41,353 nucleotides of DNA, from the IMG/VR virus record IMGVR_UViG_3300046507_000422, positions 1 through 41,353 of that record; one strand, written 5' to 3'. Made by a program: the position numbers and the translations under genes. Shown piece after piece: positions 39,292 through 41,353 of this stretch. Positions within the stretch are counted from its first letter, which is position 1. Every line of letters starts with the position of its first letter. Below the pieces are notes generated by a model that did no database searches, was not told the DNA's origin, and saw only the letters and a list, made by a program, of their open reading frames with translations. Source of the stretch: a virus.

Positions 39292-39518
39292 TGACACCTC
39301 ACCAAGCCGGCGCGGCGGCCGAGGCCGCACTGGTTGCCTATGTGACAGCATGCGGCGCGAACGAGCCGGATGAACTGCGGAAGGTGCTGGAGATGATGGT
39401 TTCGAAGGGAGCTCGCGGGATCGAGAAATACTGCGGCAATCAGGTTGCGGTCGATGTGTTGGTCCGCACGACAGAGCGACTGCTGGTCTCGCCGGCACCG
39501 CAAAAAAGGGAACAGTAG
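39288..39518 (+). CDS. Small helical hypothetical protein
   Basis: 76 residues, overlapping the RT stop as ATGA. Helical (ELRKVLEMMVSKGARGIEKYC). No family recognised. Translational coupling suggests it is made with RT. Confidence 0.65.
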   Translation: MMTPHQAGAAAEAALVAYVTACGANEPDELRKVLEMMVSKGARGIEKYCGNQVAVDVLVRTTERLLVSPAPQKREQ

Positions 39519-39520
39519 CC

Positions 39521-39778
39521 ATGGACATCGACATCAAAGCCATCCTGATCAGCTCGGAGGCCATTGGCAAGAAAGAGCGCACCCTGATCCTTGACCGCCT
39601 GCACCAGCTGGAGCGTGACATCGCATCGCTGCAGCACCAGGCATGCGTAGCCACGCGCGATCGCGACACACTGCAAGCGCTGATCGCCAACGACCTGCAC
39701 GCCATGACATTCCAGTCCCTGGGGCAGTATCGGGAAAATCTGAGAAAATTCAAATCGCAACATCTGGAGTCTGTATGA
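39521..39778 (+). CDS. Small coiled-coil hypothetical protein
   Basis: 85 residues: KERTLILDRLHQLERDIASL and following residues are heptad-like coiled coil. It overlaps the DUF4224 gene as ATGA. Function unknown. Confidence 0.65.
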   Translation: MDIDIKAILISSEAIGKKERTLILDRLHQLERDIASLQHQACVATRDRDTLQALIANDLHAMTFQSLGQYRENLRKFKSQHLESV

Positions 39779-40005
39779 GCAACTATCTCACCGCCGAAGA
39801 ACTGGCCAGCCTGATCGGCTGCGCACCCACGAGCTTCGCATGCATGCGCCGCTACCTGCAGCGCAACAGCTGGCCATTCGAGCCGAACCTCCGGGGCTTT
39901 CCTCGCGTCAGCCGGGCCTATCATGACGCACGGTTGTCGGGAACGCTGCAGCAGGCCGTCGTCACCGGCGACGCCGAGCCTGACTTCAGCATGTTCGCAG
40001 CATGA
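39775..40005 (+). CDS. DUF4224-type small protein before the integrase
   Basis: 76 residues from ATG 39775 with TGGAG upstream. It begins MSNYLTAEELASLIGCAP and has an N-terminal HTH-like part and a basic middle (RYLQRNSWPFEPNLRG), the DUF4224 pattern of small proteins encoded just before phage integrases. It overlaps the integrase start as ATGA. It could be an excisionase-like factor, not shown. Confidence 0.82.
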   Translation: MSNYLTAEELASLIGCAPTSFACMRRYLQRNSWPFEPNLRGFPRVSRAYHDARLSGTLQQAVVTGDAEPDFSMFAA

Positions 40006-41099
40006 TCGGCCGTCGCAAATCCCCGGACGGCCTGCCGTTCCGCCTATACGAGCGGAAAGGCAAGTTCAAGGTCAGCTACGGCTACAAGCTCCCGGATGGA
40101 TCGTGGGCTTTCCGGCTGAGCGCGGCGACGAACGATACCGAAGCGGTAAAGGCCATCAGAGCGGAAGCCATCGAGCGCGCGAATTCCCTAAACGGCGCGA
40201 CGCCGCTGCTTGGCTCGACCGAAAAGCTGTTCGACAAATACTTCGCCTGGCAAAGCTCGCTCCCGAAGGACAGCGAAGACCGCAAAGCGCCCGGCACATT
40301 GAAAGAGAACGCCTACGAGGCCAAGCGTCTGGTGCTGTCGTTCGGCAAAGTCAAGCCGGACCAGATCAAGCCGGTGCACGTGTACAAATACCTCGCCGGC
40401 CGCGCCGCCCAAGGCGCCCCAGCCAAGGCAAACAAGGAGGTGGCCCTGCTGTCGGCCGTGCTGGAGTACGGTCGCCGTCTGGGAGAGCTGGAGAAAAATC
40501 CTTGTCGCGGCATCAAATACAACAAGACCAAGCCGAGGGACAAGTATGTTGGCCAGGGCGACCTTGACATGCTGATGCGTGTCGCGCGCGAGCGTGGCGG
40601 AGCCTATGTCACGGTCGCATTGTGTCTGCACGTCGCGTACCTGACCGTCAGTAGGCCAGATGAGATGAGGTGGTTGGTGCGCCAGGGTGTCACGGAGGAA
40701 GGCATTCGTCTGCCGGTCGGGAAACGCAAGGGAGGCGAGGCGCAACGCCATAAGCTCATCAGGTGGTCGCCGGAACTGCGCGCCGCGATCACCGAAGCGC
40801 TGGCGGTACAACGGACAACCAGCATCTATGTTTTCGGCAATACCAGCGGCCAGCCATACACGGTGAGCGGCTTCAATACCAATCTTCGCCGGCTGATGGC
40901 GCACTGCGCCAGCCAGGCGGAGAAGGATGGCGTCACGTTCACCAGGTTCACGCTGGCGGACATGCGGCCGTCGGCGGTCACCGATAGGATGGAGGAAGGG
41001 GATGAAAAAATCACGGACGCCACCGGCCACAAGGATGGCAGGATGGTCGCGCAGGTCTACGACAGGCGCAGAACAAAGTCGGCAAGAGCGACAAAATAG
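40002..41099 (+). CDS. int: Tyrosine integrase with an altered box II
   Basis: 365 residues. Arm-type and core-binding N-terminal regions, then the catalytic domain: Arg in SRPDEM, Lys in GKRKGG, Arg322 in LADMRP, His343 in GHKDG, Tyr353 in VYDRR. The usual His of box II (HxLR) is Ala319. The gene ends 129 bp before attR. With attL in tRNA-His and a DUF4224 partner, it is the integrase of this prophage. Transcription from the DGR operon would run into it. Confidence 0.92.
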   Translation: MIGRRKSPDGLPFRLYERKGKFKVSYGYKLPDGSWAFRLSAATNDTEAVKAIRAEAIERANSLNGATPLLGSTEKLFDKYFAWQSSLPKDSEDRKAPGTLKENAYEAKRLVLSFGKVKPDQIKPVHVYKYLAGRAAQGAPAKANKEVALLSAVLEYGRRLGELEKNPCRGIKYNKTKPRDKYVGQGDLDMLMRVARERGGAYVTVALCLHVAYLTVSRPDEMRWLVRQGVTEEGIRLPVGKRKGGEAQRHKLIRWSPELRAAITEALAVQRTTSIYVFGNTSGQPYTVSGFNTNLRRLMAHCASQAEKDGVTFTRFTLADMRPSAVTDRMEEGDEKITDATGHKDGRMVAQVYDRRRTKSARATK

Positions 41100-41227
41100 G
41101 GGTGGATTTTGTTGGAAGATGCGAAAAATCGGCGAGCATTCATGCGGGTTTCAAGCATGTAGCATATTCCAAACAATTCAAATCAATTCGTTATAAATCA
41201 ATTACTTACACCATTTTGAAAACGGGC
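41100..41227. other. Non-coding DNA beside attR, possible integrase arm sites
   Basis: 128 bp without a gene, AT-rich. Two copies of AAATCAATT (41180-41188 and 41195-41203), 15 bp apart, may be integrase or host-factor arm sites. No other feature is seen. Confidence 0.45.
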
Positions 41228-41280
41228 TTGTGATTCCTGTTGTCGTGGGTTCGAGCCCCATCAGCCACCCCACCGAATTC
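41228..41280 (+). repeat. attR, 53-bp core, 3' half of tRNA-His
   Basis: Identical to 47-99 and thus the displaced original 3' half of tRNA-His. The bases on each side differ from attL. It fixes the right end of the prophage. Confidence 0.95.
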
Positions 41281-41290
41281 GCAGTAGAGA

Positions 41291-41327
41291 AAAGGGTTAC
41301 ACGCTCAGCGTTGTAACCCTTTTTTTT
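41291..41327 (+). terminator. Rho-independent terminator of the host tRNA locus
   Basis: Stem AAGGGTTACA / TGTAACCCTT with a small inner stem, then a run of T. This is the host original, replaced in use by the phage-borne one at 112-152. It also stops transcripts leaving the integrase. Confidence 0.85.
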
Positions 41328-41353
41328 ATGTTGCTTCCAGTTCCTGCTTCATG

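Overview
The window is one complete temperate tailed phage (siphovirus-like, HK97-type head genes) integrated in a GC-rich betaproteobacterial chromosome. Protein flavour and base composition suggest Burkholderiales, perhaps Oxalobacteraceae, but that assignment is inference. The prophage lies between a 53-bp direct repeat: attL is the 3' half of an intact tRNA-His gene (15-91) and attR is a displaced copy at 41228-41280, just beyond the tyrosine integrase (40002-41099).

From about 29.6 kb leftward, all genes but one run on the minus strand: cro, a cII-like regulator, a small HTH gene, a primase/helicase, an iteron-rich possible origin (24.87-25.14 kb), a possible late regulator followed by two tandem terminators, HNH nuclease, small and large terminase, portal, ClpP-type protease, major capsid protein, a 1079-aa beta-helix-like protein placed unusually inside the head cluster, connector and tail-completion genes, tail tube, tail-assembly chaperone pair with a canonical -1 slippery site, tape measure, tail tip/fibre genes, then holin, endolysin, Rz and Rz1. 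The exception is a small plus-strand gene at 28.7 kb. Intrinsic-terminator hairpins stand in front of the capsid, tail-tube and chaperone genes and after cro, so a processive antitermination scheme is likely.

Rightward from 29.7 kb come an S24-type CI repressor and a zinc-ribbon membrane protein. Next is a strong sigma-70 promoter (TTGACA-N17-TAAGAT, 30827-30855) overlapped by a perfect copy of the CI/Cro operator TTAGGCATGCCTAA. Downstream lies a plus-strand accessory operon of small phage genes, a degenerate MazG-like protein, a DUF2303 protein and a DUF4224 protein, ending in the integrase.

The most notable system in that operon is a diversity-generating retroelement (DGR). It has a reverse transcriptase (38119-39291) with the DGR signature IGNLSSQ and YVDD, an Avd accessory protein (37541-37897), a 109-bp template repeat (38070-38178) overlapping the start of the RT gene, and four C-type-lectin-like target genes, each ending in a variable repeat. 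Compared by eye, three variable repeats differ from the template at 14, 11 and 14 positions, every one a template adenine. The fourth (target 1) has 14 adenine-position changes plus 7 others and looks decayed or no longer served. GC-rich inverted repeats sit about 29-33 bp downstream of three of the variable repeats. A two-TM membrane-protein gene on the opposite strand, flanked by a 32-bp direct repeat, has been inserted between the CI-controlled promoter and the first target gene.
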